In this document: positions 36,289 through 48,038 of the stretch, in pieces
Position numbering within the stretch: position 1 is the first letter of the stretch
Layout: each line of letters opens with the position of its first letter
Assembly: GCA_945643635.1 (NCBI GenBank)
Contig: CALZFC010000256.1
Coordinates: forward strand, 2,286,001 to 2,350,000
DNA from: Allodiplogaster sudhausi
Taxonomy: Eukaryota > Nematoda > Chromadorea > Rhabditida > Diplogasteridae
Direction: 5' to 3'
Length of the DNA: 64,000 bases
Notes under the pieces: generated by a model
What the model saw: the letters and a program-made list of their open reading frames with translations, nothing else
Told to the model about the DNA's origin: nothing
Databases searched by the model: none
Translations under genes and position numbers: made by a program

Positions 36289-38736
36289 TCTCCAGCCAAC
36301 TTGGCCCGTACTCGTCGGTCGACGTGGACGAGGTAGACGGAGAAGGCGATGGCATTTCGCATGTCTCTTACACTGTCGCCTCCTCGGTCCTCGATGATGG
36401 CCGCCATCCAACTGCTAACGACTACTGTCCTTACAGTATGACAACTCTTGTTTATTACTGTATAGGGCATGGTTAAGTAGTGCTCATGCAACGAGGGTGA
36501 GAGGTGATAACGGAGTTTTCCTTAAAATATTTGTCAATAACATAGTAGGTAAGGCTTTATGGAGGTCCAAAAACAGAGTGAGTCGATGGTACCTTTTCTC
36601 ATCCGCCCCGGGCATATATACTTACAAATTTAAATAAGAAAAATTTATTTAAAAAAAATATCTAGGTCAACTTGGCTTGTTCTTGCAGCCTATAACACAG
36701 CGACGACTGTGGCGGGAGGAGGGAAAGTGATGGAACTGCCACCGATGCCTCCCGGCTACACGCCGCGCATCAACACCACCACCAGCGAGGAGACTCTGTC
36801 AGTTCGAGGAGGACTTTTGTATTGTGCATAACGTTTGGTTGAAGAAGCGTTTTTGTTATTAAAAAAAAGAATTTATTTTGTGAATATTTTGAATAAAGCG
36901 AATTGTATTAATTGAATTATATATAAGCGAAAAAGAATGCCTTGCTTAAGCGGCGCCCTGAACGAAATGGCCTCGTCGACTTCGCGCGTCCGCGCCCCGT
37001 CAGCCACGATTGCCACGACGACCACGGTGCGGACGGCTGGCGCCGAGACTGCCGCCACCGGAAGTATTCAGACGGCTACAGTAGTCGCCGACTCGCAGAC
37101 CACAACGGCGACAAAGGTACTGTATGGTATTGGGCGGGGTAATGTACGGTATATGAGTACTGTAGGTCTGACCACATTCTAACCTTTTATATATATATAA
37201 AATGTAAGCAAGAAAATATTTTTAAATTTTTTTATTTTTGTCTTCAAATTTATATTTTTTTCAATTCCTCTACGTGCCATCAGAATAGTGCACTGGCTCG
37301 CCCGGGTTGCACCACCGCATACGGAGGAGATGGGCCTCCTCCGTGTTTCCATCGGTGGTAGCAACTGAGGTGAGCGGGTGGAGTAGCCTAAGGGGAAAGA
37401 TTGAGGCAGCTCCAAACAAGAGTACTGTAAGATTACGATGAGATTGATGAATGCTTGTCTTTGCAGGACATGCTGAACCAGCCCCTCCCGACACCAGTCA
37501 TAGTCTCATCGGCGACGACCCCCTCAGCCGGAGCAATGATGTACACTCAGATGATGCACGGAGGAATGATGGCAACGCCAGCCAATGATGTTAGGGGCAT
37601 ACTGTAGATACTGTATAAGAACTGAATGATAGTGTAGATTAACTGGATTGCATAATTACTATGTAGATATAACGTGAGTATATATGTTTAAGTAGTAAAC
37701 ATAATGTTAAATGCCTGCACAACTCCATACAGCTGGGTGCTCTTGAGAAGGCTCAAATCAATAATACATGTTCCTTGAGGGAGGGCCCATGTGCGCTGCA
37801 CCCTATCCGGTGCCATCTGCAGTCGCCCTGCTGGATGCGGAACGGAATCGACTACCCCGTGTCATTCAGCCCATTCATCCACTCGGCGGAGGGGTTCGTT
37901 GGGTTGTAGTGCTCTCAATCCGTATCAGTTAAATTGATATTTAAATTGTAAACAAAAGTGTACTTTGTTTTACACTTTGGCTTTGCTCTAGAAGAAAACG
38001 CTTGAATTCACCAATAAAATAATAAATTTCTTTTCCTTAGATCTTATTATCAACTTCCTACTTGCAGAACTTCTTCTGGGCTTTACAGACGACGCAGGAA
38101 GTGGTCGCGAATTCAATCGATAGAATCGTCGACGTCAGGGAGGCAACGGAGAATGCGACGGCGAGGAGCGCTGTCTTCAACAAGCAGCTGCAGGTAGATC
38201 TTATTATTAGCCTTTAGTTCTCATCTTTAAGGAATTAGGATCATGCAAGACGACTATATTATTGGTTTTAAGCACGCTTTCATATGGACGTAAGGCTTCC
38301 AATCAGTTACACTTTATAACCCCACTGTGTTCTTAACTACGTGAATCCTCATAAAAATTAACCCCGAACATCAATCGCTTAAAAATTCCATAAGACTTGA
38401 GGCGAAAAGATCACATCAAATTCAAAGTGCGCTTGTTTAGATGGAACTGAAGATTGCGAACATGCAGATCCAGCAGCTCGACCCGCACACCACACAGACG
38501 TGCCTGCTCAAGGTTTTTTTTAAATCTCTTTTCAGAAAGGGTTTATCCCATATGGTTTTTTTCTATTAGGTTTTCTTTTACGTGAGCTTTTTTTCTTCCC
38601 CGAATAATAAAACCTGTATTTGTGATATGAGAACATTCGAAAATGCCTGATGTTGACGGACGCCCATTTTGAGGAATTAGAAGAAGTTGACCGGAAGATT
38701 GAAGAGATTCAATCGGGCCAATCTCCCTACGACTAA
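28958..38736 (+). CDS. rle-1: Roquin / RLE-1 orthologue: RING, ROQ and CCCH RNA-binding E3 ligase
   Basis: Roquin proteins bind stem-loops in mRNA 3' UTRs to trigger decay and carry a RING E3 domain. C. elegans RLE-1 targets DAF-16. Twenty-six exons join in phase to about 1041 aa: 28958-29020, 29402-29503, 29673-29798, 30053-30133, 30418-30512, 30767-30882, 31004-31119, 31402-31503, 31852-32005, 32903-33040, 33274-33358, 33597-33852, 33957-34160, 34405-34561, 34852-34979, 35108-35186, 35528-35597, 35848-35988, 36296-36435, 36689-36797, 36951-37116, 37467-37589, 37780-37893, 38068-38193, 38441-38512, 38674-38736. RING ligands are split between exons 1 and 2 (CCSQC, then [10 protein letters not shown] and SCPID, the last Cys replaced by Asp as in the family). 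ROQ landmarks: [70 protein letters not shown]. The CCCH finger is [22 protein letters not shown] Pro/Gly/Met-rich tail and a short coiled coil ([13 protein letters not shown]) follow. Confidence 0.93.
32185..32370. repeat. CT microsatellite in a Roquin intron
   Basis: This lies in the 0.9-kb intron 32006-32902. The rest of that intron is GA-patched and AT-rich, with no supportable exon. Confidence 0.7.
36063..36292. repeat. Long CT microsatellite running into a Roquin splice acceptor
   Basis: About 230 bases of CT-rich sequence end CTCCTTCTCCAG directly at exon 36296-36435. The repeat forms the whole polypyrimidine tract. Confidence 0.85.
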
Positions 38737-39596
38737 AACAGCAGAAGATGTCAGCAGCTTAATCTACGGCAGCGCGCCCTTTTCCTGTTAACCTACGGCT
38801 GCCACTTTTCCTCCACCCTATCCGTATCCCTATCTGTCTTATCATTGCCTTCTTCCATGCACATGGATTGACATCCCCAACTAGTACGGTATAATGATGA
38901 GCTGCACTGCTTTTAGACTCCTTTTTATAACAAAAGAATATTGCATATTCATATCCCCAATTTGTTATTCCTCGATTTGTAGTCTTCCTAGAGTTTTTAT
39001 AAAAGATTGCTAAAGCAGATAATTTTTTTTCTTTTCCTCGCTAAATTAATTGGAAGTATGCATCGATTAACTTGGGTGATTCCACTAGAGCTAGAAAACA
39101 CGCTGTACAAGATGGCGAAATTGGAATTATGCGGTCCCCCCTGTTTTACCATCAATCCGAGAAATTGGCTTTGCCAGGCGGGATTCTGTGTCGTTCTTAG
39201 CCGCTGTCTTAGAGCCTTTGTAAGATTGTTTCTTTGAAAAGTAATGTGACCGCGTTGTAATATTTGTTCTTTTGAGCTGTAAATAGTAATTAATGTATGC
39301 CTTCTATGAAGGCTATGCCCAACATTCAGAGTCTATCATCTTTCTCTCTTTCGACGTGTAGCTAGAATCTTAGTTCAAAGATGCGTGTTTTTTTCTCCAT
39401 CGGTTAATTGTGTTTATTTACTTTGTAGATGTGGAAGACTTGTCCAATATTTGGATTAACGAGACGAATAATGGCTAGTGTCCCATTCAGGGGCGCTCTC
39501 TCGCTTATTTATTTCCTTTTCTCACTCATCACCTACGTTGTACATGTTCCCGTTGATTTGACAGCCCAAAATTCATAGGAGATTATTTCCCTCCCC

Positions 39597-39672
<76 letters not shown>

Positions 39673-40071
39673 CTTTCTCTCCCTTTTTGTATGTTCCTAT
39701 TCCTTGTTCCTCTCATCCTCTTCCCCACTCCCTCTCTCTCCCACTCTGTCTCCATCTCCCAATACTCTCTCTAGCTCACACTGAGCCTCCTCCCCTCTCC
39801 CAGCCATCTCGTCTTGCCTTGTCCACTTGTATCAAGTCGCCAGCAATTCGTGAGGGCGCGGAGTCATTGTAACTCTTCATTTCATTGTCTGGGCTTATTA
39901 GTCTTCCCTCTATGCTGTTCTGGTTTGCAAACAAAAAGATAAAGATTGGTGAAGTAATAGAACAAGCGAGAAATATCTTGAAATAATGTGAAATTGTTGA
40001 AGGCAGAGCTTCCGTTTACCTTTTTTTCATAACAATAATCGTTTTAAAAAACAGCTTCTAATGTAAGCACG
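38737..40071. other. Spacer between Roquin 3' end and STRAD 5' end
   Basis: About 1.3 kb. It holds a CT microsatellite at about 39598-39780 and otherwise AT-rich sequence. No coding segment I can support apart from shared UTR and promoter DNA. Confidence 0.6.
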
Positions 40072-41731
40072 ATGAAGTCGCGGTGGAGAGGACATCAGTC
40101 AGTTATCTATTTTTTGCGCCTTTTATGTTTTTCAATAATAGATGTTGTATGTAACAACAATATCATTTGTTTCTTCAGCAACTTTTGACGGAAAGAAATT
40201 GCAAATAGCAACTAATTGCATTTCAGATGCACCGCCAGTGGCAGTCACGAGTCAGCTACAAGATTCAAGCTAGGCGACGTCGACTTTGGCGAGGCGCCTG
40301 AAAGTATGGGAACTCTTTTCTTTGCTCTTGTCTTCTCTCTCTCACTCACTGTGCTTTCCGATTCTTTTTTTCTCTGTGCTTTACTTCTCCATGCTTTGAT
40401 CTCTCCCTATCTCTCTATATCTCTCACCAACCCTATCTCTCTCTCTCTCTCTATTTCTCTCTTCCCTCTCTCTCATGTTCCAGACAATGCCCACATCGGT
40501 GTCTCCTCGGATGGTTCCCGCTTCGTGGCACGCGTCTCTCCCATTGATCTCATCCGCAACCCCGAGGCTTTCGCAGTTGGTTTTATCCATATTATTCTTG
40601 TTATTATCAGTAATGTTATACTATTATTTCAAAGCTATTATATATTATAGTATAATTTTTTTTATTACTTGAAATATTGACTTAATGGTAGCTTAAAATG
40701 AGACAGTTTATCCGGGTTTATGTCCAAATACTTTTTTTTAAAGAATATTTTAATTAATTCAAGCACAACTGTTTATAGACGTTTAATAATTTTGTTCAAT
40801 AATATATTTAAGCACGAAATAGCGAGCGTCCGCCTAGCTGGCGAGCATTCCTCTCTGCTGCCACTCACAGCTGTAGTCGCTAGAAGAGATGCCGTCTATG
40901 AGATCTACCCCTTCTGCGACCTTGGTTACTCTCTCTCTCATTCACTCACTCATTCACTCTCTCATTCTCTCTCTCACTCTCTTTATCTCTCTCTCTCATT
41001 CTCTTTATCTCTCTCTCATTCTCTCTCTCACTCTCTTTATATCTCTCTCTCTCATTCGCTTTATATCTCTCTCTCACACACTCTATGTATCTGTCTCTCC
41101 TCTCTCTCTCTCTTTCTTTATATATCTTTATCTTTTCGAACCCCTAAACTGCATACTTTTTATGAAGATTCAACAATACTTTTTTCCTGGTTACAAACAG
41201 ACTCGTGATCAAGATGATCAAGAATTAAATTAATTCTTGATCATCTTGATCACGAGTCTGTTTGTAATTTTTCAAAAATTAGTAATTTAAATTGAAAATA
41301 TCATGGATTAATTTATTAAATCGGTAATTTAAATTGCAAATATCATAAATTAAATAAATATTAATTGTAGGAAGCGCCTTCTCTGTGCTGGATGTGTACT
41401 ACAAGAGTGGCGTGCCGGAGAAGGCGTGCAAGACCATCGCAGCAGCACTCTTCGCTGCACTGAAATACCTGCACTCCACGAACATTGTACATCGGTCAGG
41501 GGAGTTCTCTGGCTGCCTCTCTCTCTCTCTCTATCTCTATCTCAATCACTCCACTCTTTTTTCTCTCGCTTTCTGTCCCTCTGTCTCTCTTTCTATCCCC
41601 CTCTCCCCGTCTCTCTCTCTCATTTCTATCTCGCTTTATTTTTTATCTCCATCTCCCTCTCCTCTCACTCCCCTTTCCCCATCTCTCTCTCATTTATATT
41701 CTTCCTTTACTTTTCTATCTCCCTCTCTCCA

Positions 41732-41798
<67 letters not shown>

Positions 41799-43616
41799 AT
41801 CAGATGTCTTCTTATACCCGTTATTTCCAGAGCAGTCCGCGCCGAGCATCTAATGTTGGACTCGCGTGGTGGCGCCCGCTTGTCCGGCATGAGATGGGCC
41901 CGTCGTCTCCCGGCTGAGGGCCGACTCCACGGCATGGATACGGTAGATGCTCCCGGGTTACTGTGGACCGCACCAGAAGTACTGGCACAAGTTGGTGCTT
42001 TTCCTTTACTTATTTTTTTTCATTAATATTATTATTATTATTATTTATTTGCTATTATTATTTCTTTTTATTATTTTTATTATTATCATTATATTTTGAT
42101 GTACTTTTAACAAGGGAATTCTCCTTCAATAAACCATAACTCTCATTCTTTCAATAAAATCGTGATTTTTGTTATGTAGTCCTCATCGAAAAACGAGTTT
42201 TAAAATAATTTTAAACTGCGGTCATCGCCCATTTTTTTTTTCGTTTTTGAAAAACGAATAAAATTTATTTACCGATGTTCCAAAATTTATCTGTAATTGT
42301 TTTCGACAGTTCATGCTAGCGGCAGGTTGGGTTGAAATTGAAAACCTGTGTTTAAAGAGGCTTATTTGATAGTGGCATGCATGCATTCTCGTTTGACCCC
42401 ACCAATCAATCCAATGGCGAGACTAGCCATTTATTGAAACGGTTCTCCCAAATTCTGATGGACAAAATCCATTTTATTTTTCCTAACCACAAAACTATGA
42501 AAAAATTTTTATAATAAGAAAATTAACAAATATATATCTATATATTTAAAATAATACTACTTAAATTATTCATATTCCATGAGACTTTTATGTATTTAAC
42601 ACTTTTTCTCCCCACTTTTACGAATGCGAAATGCATGCGACCTGTCCAGCTGGTTTTGTGATGCTCAGTAAACTGAAAGGTAGGGGGCTAGGAATCACTT
42701 TCGCTTGACTAACGCACATCGGGAAAATATAGATTTCTTCATTTTGTGAGATATAGTTACAAGCGTATTGTAAATTATGGCTATTAATAGCCTTCTTGCT
42801 GCCCTAATTAGTTACCCTCGATTGATTGCCGCAGGATCTCCGCGGCTACAACTGCAAGGCAGACATTTATTCGGCCGGAATCACCCTCTGCGAACTCGCC
42901 AATGGATTTCCTCCCTTTGCCGACATGGAGAAGCTCGAGATGCTGTATGAGAAGCTCAGAGGCAAGTTCCTTCTCCTTCTTTTTCTGCCTAAAAGGTTTT
43001 TAAGTAACTATACATGAGTCCCCGAGGGGATTTCCCTTGGAGACTCCCAATATCCCCCATATAGGTTGTCAGATATAGTTTGACAAAGACATCCAATTTT
43101 TCTAGTTGATGATATGAAAATAGCCTAATTTCTTTTCATCAACGGAAATAGTTATTTGTCAATCATTTGTAGACTTTAATGTTAATGGGACCGTGTAATG
43201 ATTTGTTGCTAAAAATGGCACGGATATTTGAAGGAACAACACCACGTCTCCTGGATTCGACGACAATGCCGTATGCTGGTTAGAATTAGAATTTAACATT
43301 GGCTTATTTTGGCTTGTAACTACTTTTAATTATTTTCGTATTATCAAACATAACAGCACTACCCACCCCGTTGACATTGTTGACATTGTGATAACGATAA
43401 GTTTGTGGAAACTGTCACTCGCTCGCTTGGTACCATCTCTCTCTCTCTCTCTCTTTTATTTCTCTTTCTCTTTCTCTCTCTCTCTCTCTCTCTTTTATTT
43501 CTCTTTCTCTTTCTCTCTCTCTCTCTCCCTTTCCCTCCATCTCGTCCTTCTCTCTCTCTCTCCCTCTCGTCCTTCCTTCACACTCTTTCTCTCTCTCTCT
43601 CTCTTTCTCTCTCTCA

Positions 43617-43647
<31 letters not shown>

Positions 43648-43667
43648 GCTCTCCCTCTCGTCCTTTA

Positions 43668-43700
<33 letters not shown>

Positions 43701-44965
43701 GCTATGTCTCTCCCTACCACTAATAATAAACTCGTTCAGATCCTGCCGAGCACTATCTCCGCACCCTTTCTGCTGACTTTCATGACATTACCGACCAATG
43801 CCTTAAGCAGGATCCTTCTATCCGGTTAGGATTTTAAATCTTTATTTTTGTCTCTGAAAAGATATGCTGCAATATAGATAGGCCAGGTGGAAAGGGGGGT
43901 CCAAACCGGACTACCCACGCAATTTTTGAGACTCGAAAATTAAATTTTTGGCTTACCCACCCTATTTTCTTCGAAAAAATACAATTTTGGCTTACCCACC
44001 CTATTTTTTTTCGAGGCCTTCGGAGGTCTTATCCACCCACTTTTGTGGGACCCTCGAACCACCCTTTTTTCCCTGTAGAGTGGCAACATGTGGTGAAGAC
44101 AAGCAAGTAGCACACAAAGTGACAAGCAAGAAACACACAAGATGTGAAATCATCTGAAGCTTTATTTGAGCCCAAAAACCGTTATATCTTTTGATCGCCT
44201 TTTCGCTGTCTCGTCTGAATGCAGTCTAGACTAAGGGAAATAGTGAACTAGCATAAGCTACGGATTTATGGAATGCAGGATAAGCTATTCGCAGACATTT
44301 AATTTCTGTCTGATTCCATTCAGTTTTACGGGTAATATTTTACATAAGAATTTGAAAGATTCTTTAGTCATCATGTCTATTAAACTGTCTAAGTAACATG
44401 CAATGAAAAATATATCTTTATGATATTTATTTTTTCATATATTTAACTTAGTGTTCAGTTTGCTCTGCTTTTGATAGGCCGACCTCGGGAGAAGTTTTGC
44501 TGCACAAGTTCATCGCGAAGACCTCGAAGCGCAAGCTGGGCGCGCTCCTTCCACTCGCCAAAGAAATCACATCAAGTATGTTTAGTTTTAAAGGAACCAA
44601 AAACGCGTTTGAATTCGCGCCTTATTGCTTGATACAAAAGGGAGAGAGAGCATGTGTGATGCAGAGAAACGCGACCACAAAATTCGTGAAAATTCAAATA
44701 GATTACGGTAAAGTTAATCTTCTGGAACTGGAAAAAATATGCATATTACATAAATCAAATAAGAACAATATTTCACTATACCGAAAGTACAAGTAATATA
44801 TTTAACATTTTCAGGGAACGATTTGCATTCGAAGTCTGAAGGACATCTAGCCGGAGCAGCAGCCGAGAGGTAAGAAGATGCGGGCAGAACGGAAGTCGCT
44901 TGTCAGTTCTGATTAGAGATATCTATAGAATTTGTATGTACTGTTAAACCTGTATTATTTGTCTT

Positions 44966-45013
<48 letters not shown>

Positions 45014-45116
45014 CCTCTCTCGCTCTCTCTCCTTCTCCCAATCTCTCTGTTTTGAATGGCTATTCTGAACGCTCGAATCATGTATCATGCTTTGCAGCCG
45101 CGTTAATTTTGTCTGA
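40072..45116 (+). CDS. strd-1: STRAD / STRD-1 orthologue: pseudokinase adaptor of LKB1 (PAR-4)
   Basis: STRAD is a catalytically dead STE20-family protein that with MO25 activates LKB1. Exons: 40072-40097 (ATG, tentative), 40227-40303, 40484-40575, 40813-40924, 41371-41494, 41831-41990, 42835-42961, 43740-43824, 44478-44575, 44815-44869 and 45098-45116 (tentative, TGA). All phases agree, giving 324 aa, short for the family. Visible motifs are [10 protein letters not shown] at the beta-3 position, [20 protein letters not shown] (HRD Asp lost), ARLSGMRW where DFG would be, [37 protein letters not shown] and [20 protein letters not shown]. The intron after exon 42835-42961 begins GC. Loss of the HRD and DFG aspartates supports a pseudokinase. 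The canonical C-terminal WEF MO25-binding tripeptide is not evident in my last exon, which would end SRVNFV, so the 3' end may be wrong. Confidence 0.87.
40925..41125. repeat. CT/CACT microsatellite in STRAD intron 4
   Basis: A degenerate CTCTCTCATT-type tract follows closely on the donor of exon 40813-40924. Open frames over it are artefacts. Confidence 0.8.
41191..41267. repeat. Perfect 36-base inverted repeat with a 5-base loop
   Basis: Arms 41191-41226 and 41232-41267 are exact reverse complements (outer ends TTACAAACAGACTCG / CGAGTCTGTTTGTAA) around AAATT. It lies in STRAD intron 4 between a CT microsatellite and an AT-rich direct repeat. As RNA it would form a fully paired hairpin. It could be a tiny palindromic element or a hairpin RNA source. 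Confidence 0.8.
41515..41803. repeat. CT microsatellite in STRAD intron 5
   Basis: A nearly continuous CT-rich tract fills most of the intron before exon 41831-41990, ending shortly before its acceptor. Confidence 0.85.
41991..42834. other. STRAD intron 6, AT-rich, no feature seen
   Basis: A simple TTATTATTA run at about 42025-42080, otherwise unremarkable AT-rich DNA. No exon or RNA gene supported. Confidence 0.6.
43434..43705. repeat. CT microsatellite before STRAD exon 8
   Basis: A CT-rich tract with repeated TTTATTTCTCTTTCTC blocks ends about 35 bases before the acceptor of exon 43740-43824. Confidence 0.85.
43947..44040. repeat. Short direct repeat (GGCTTACCCACCCTATTTT) in STRAD intron 8
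   Basis: The motif GGCTTACCCACCCTATTTT occurs twice, about 38 bases apart, with a diverged third TTATCCACCCAC. It is likely an old tandem duplication. Confidence 0.5.
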
Positions 45117-48038
45117 AAGGAGTCAGAAATCACTAAATCCTCGTGCTCGACGGTTTTGTCATGTATGTGTTTGTACGATTTATACGTAATCTTTTTGCAC
45201 ACGTGTTCATGACGATTGTTGAGGTATTTGCAACTTCTTTTGTGTACGCAATGAATTGCTTGTATACATAATTTATTATTAGGATTAAGAAAGAATCAGA
45301 TGCATTTTTCTGACGTTTGCAAATAAAACGGAAGAATATTGTTCGTGTACGGTAGCCTTCCCTATGTCTATCCCATGATGGCTAGAAGAAGGATCAACCC
45401 TGCAAAGCTGATACAAGTACAGCTTGCGTGGCTTGGACTACTGTATCCGCTGTTGTGGGTTAAACGATGTCATTTTAAATCTAAATGTCTGCAAGCAAAA
45501 TAATCGTGCTGCAAAATTGAAAATTACAAGTGTTGTAAGCGTTATAAAACCCAAAGTACATTATGTGAAGAAATACAAGACGACCCCGTTGTATGGTTTT
45601 CCAATAGAAAGAGAACTGTAGCTGACGTGGCAATCCTACTTCCAGGTGTGATGTCATACTTCCTCTAGGAAGTTGTAAATTAATATGGTTCAGATGAATC
45701 AACGTAGTAAGCAAGTGAGAGAGAGAATATGGATGGGAAATATAGAGAAGCCGTCATTTTGTACTTGCCGTAAACACATCGCCTCTGAATAGCAACGCGT
45801 CATGGTGATTATGCCACCACTTATTTGTACACTACACAACACGTGGTGGTGACCTTTGCGGATTGGAATGCCGCCCTTCTTTCGTCCCTCTGCCTCTGCA
45901 TCTTCCTTATGATAAGCTCCCTCTGTCGCTCTTAGCCCTCTCCATCTATGCATCCACTCTCTACTTCTCTCTCTTCTTCTTCTCTCTCTCTCTCTCTCTC
46001 TCACAAACATAGCACAAATGTGGGTGACCACGCGACTTCACCTCATTCACACTTCTCCTACAGCGGAAAGGTCAGCGGAGGCGGAAGGAGCAGATCACCA
46101 CATCAAACGCGTCAACATCATTTTTAACGTCGTGTTTTGTTTACTGCCGCCTCCGGTGATCTTCAGGGGGGTGGGAGATTGAGCCGGAGAGAGCGGGAGC
46201 AAGCGAGAGAGAGAGAGAGAGAGATGATAGTTAAGAGGCAGAGAGTGGGAGAAAGGGGATAGTGAAGTTATTTAACGAGATTTGATTTCAATCTGATGCT
46301 GCTTAAAATGATATTGTGGCCTGATTCGGCGACGTAAGAAGATTTTTAGTGAGAAATATGTTAGCGTCAGTGAGAAATAATTTAGCGAAGAGCCTATCCG
46401 GTGTCGGAAGCGGAAGCAGTCGGTGCGTACATTTGAGTGCATGCCGAGCAAGTCTCAGCTTACTTTCATTCTTCACTATCACGAACGACGTCAAATGCAC
46501 GTAGGCACTCTCGGAATTTGAACGACATGAACAGACACATTGTGGCGTTTCATTGTGAATTGAAGAAAGGTGGGAGACAAAGAATTACGTAAGGAGTTTC
46601 GCTTCAAGCAATTTTATAATTTCCTTTTTTTAAGTATGTATACTGCTCATTCTGGCAACTATGTACTGTAATGACGTAGTCCACAAACAACATGCTTTAT
46701 GATCTTGCGTTGAAATCGTTCTGAGTGGTTTTGATCTACATACATGCATGAAAGCATACTTGCATGTGACTACGTATTCTTTCTTGCACGTCTCGAATGG
46801 TCTTCTTTGCTTCGTATAAACATTACCGTGCCCATCATATTCGTTTGCGTTGCATGTTTTTGTTGCTCTCTTCGCTTCTCATGTGTCTCTTGTCTCTGAC
46901 TGAAAACAGTCGAGTTGGCTTTATTCCTCGTTGAGTGATATTGTAGAGCTGGCTAAACAGAGATAACGAGTACTGTCAAAAGAGCGAACTTCTACTATAT
47001 GGCGGGGAGAGAAGAGAGAAAGAGAACAAAAGAAAGAGAGTGAGAGAGAGAGTGTGTGAGAGAGAGGGAGAGAGAAAAGCCAGGATACGGTAGTCTGTGA
47101 CGTTCCTCATAAGCCGAACGGAAGTAATGCTGATGTGATAAATGAAATGTCGTCGATAATCTGTGCAAAAATGTGCATCTAGTGCATAAGTCTATCTTCG
47201 TCATGACTATCGTGGGTTTGGCTGATTATATCTTCTGGCGAGATCGAGAGAGAGAGAGAGAGAGAGAGAGAGTGCCAGAAAGTGAGTGAGAGATGGAGAG
47301 AGAGAGGTTGTTAGAGAGAGAAAGAGACAAAGGGAGAGAGAGATGGAAAGAGAGCCAGAGCCTGAGAGAGGCTGGCTATAACAGTTCGGGCCCTAGGCCT
47401 AGTCCTTTGCAGCAGACGGTTGTTTTGAGATAACTGATAATGGAGATCGAGGACGGAGAAGAGAGATAATTATGAAGAGAGCGAGAGAGAGAGAGAACTT
47501 AGACAAATAGAAATGTTTCTCAGCGAATTCATCATGTATGCACAACAGAAAAGAAGAAGCAGAATCAATAAGCGGGAGATTTAAAACGGTTAATTAATTA
47601 ATTACAGTGATTAACGAGGTCGCAAGGATAAGACAACAGATAAACGGCAGAGCGAAGCGGAGGAGATGAAGAAAATGGGAGACTTCAAACAAAGGAGTAG
47701 GTCGAGTTCTTGCTGTTGTTGTTTGTTCGTTTGCTATACTATTTCTGCACTTCTCGCTCTTCTTTTCGGAGAAAGCCAAAGATCGAGAGGGAGAGAGGAG
47801 AGCAGCAGTCGCTGATCCTGAAAGAGGCATTTCTTTATTTTATTCTCTTAAAAATAAATGAACGAAAGTAGAGAAAGAGAGCAGAAGAGAGAGAAACGTG
47901 GAGGATGTGATGAGTATGAGAGAGAGAGAGAGACATAGAGAGAGGAAAAGAGAGAGAGGGGAGAAGAGTGGCAGACAGAGAAGGGAAAGTGACTCACTTG
48001 TGTTTGTTCGATCCTCGAGTTGGGTCATCCTACTCCTG
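45117..48038. other. 2.9-kb convergent spacer between STRAD and the ZIG-like gene
   Basis: No coding sequence I can support. GA/CT tracts lie at about 45978-46003, 46203-46225, 47030-47075, 47245-47350 and 47915-47960. The remainder is mixed AT-rich sequence. It must contain both 3' UTRs. Confidence 0.6.

Noticed and set aside
36942..37142. Arg/His-rich alternative frame ([16 protein letters not shown]) in Roquin exon 36951-37116
   Set aside because: It fits the upstream exon only with a different donor and fails in phase with the next exon. The Ser/Thr/Ala-rich frame fits both sides.
38679..38795. Alternative Roquin C-terminus reading [14 protein letters not shown] to the TAA near 38790
   Set aside because: Possible with a TTAG acceptor at 38677-38680. 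The GAG acceptor giving [13 protein letters not shown] continues the coiled coil and stops at 38736, so I prefer it, though not with certainty.
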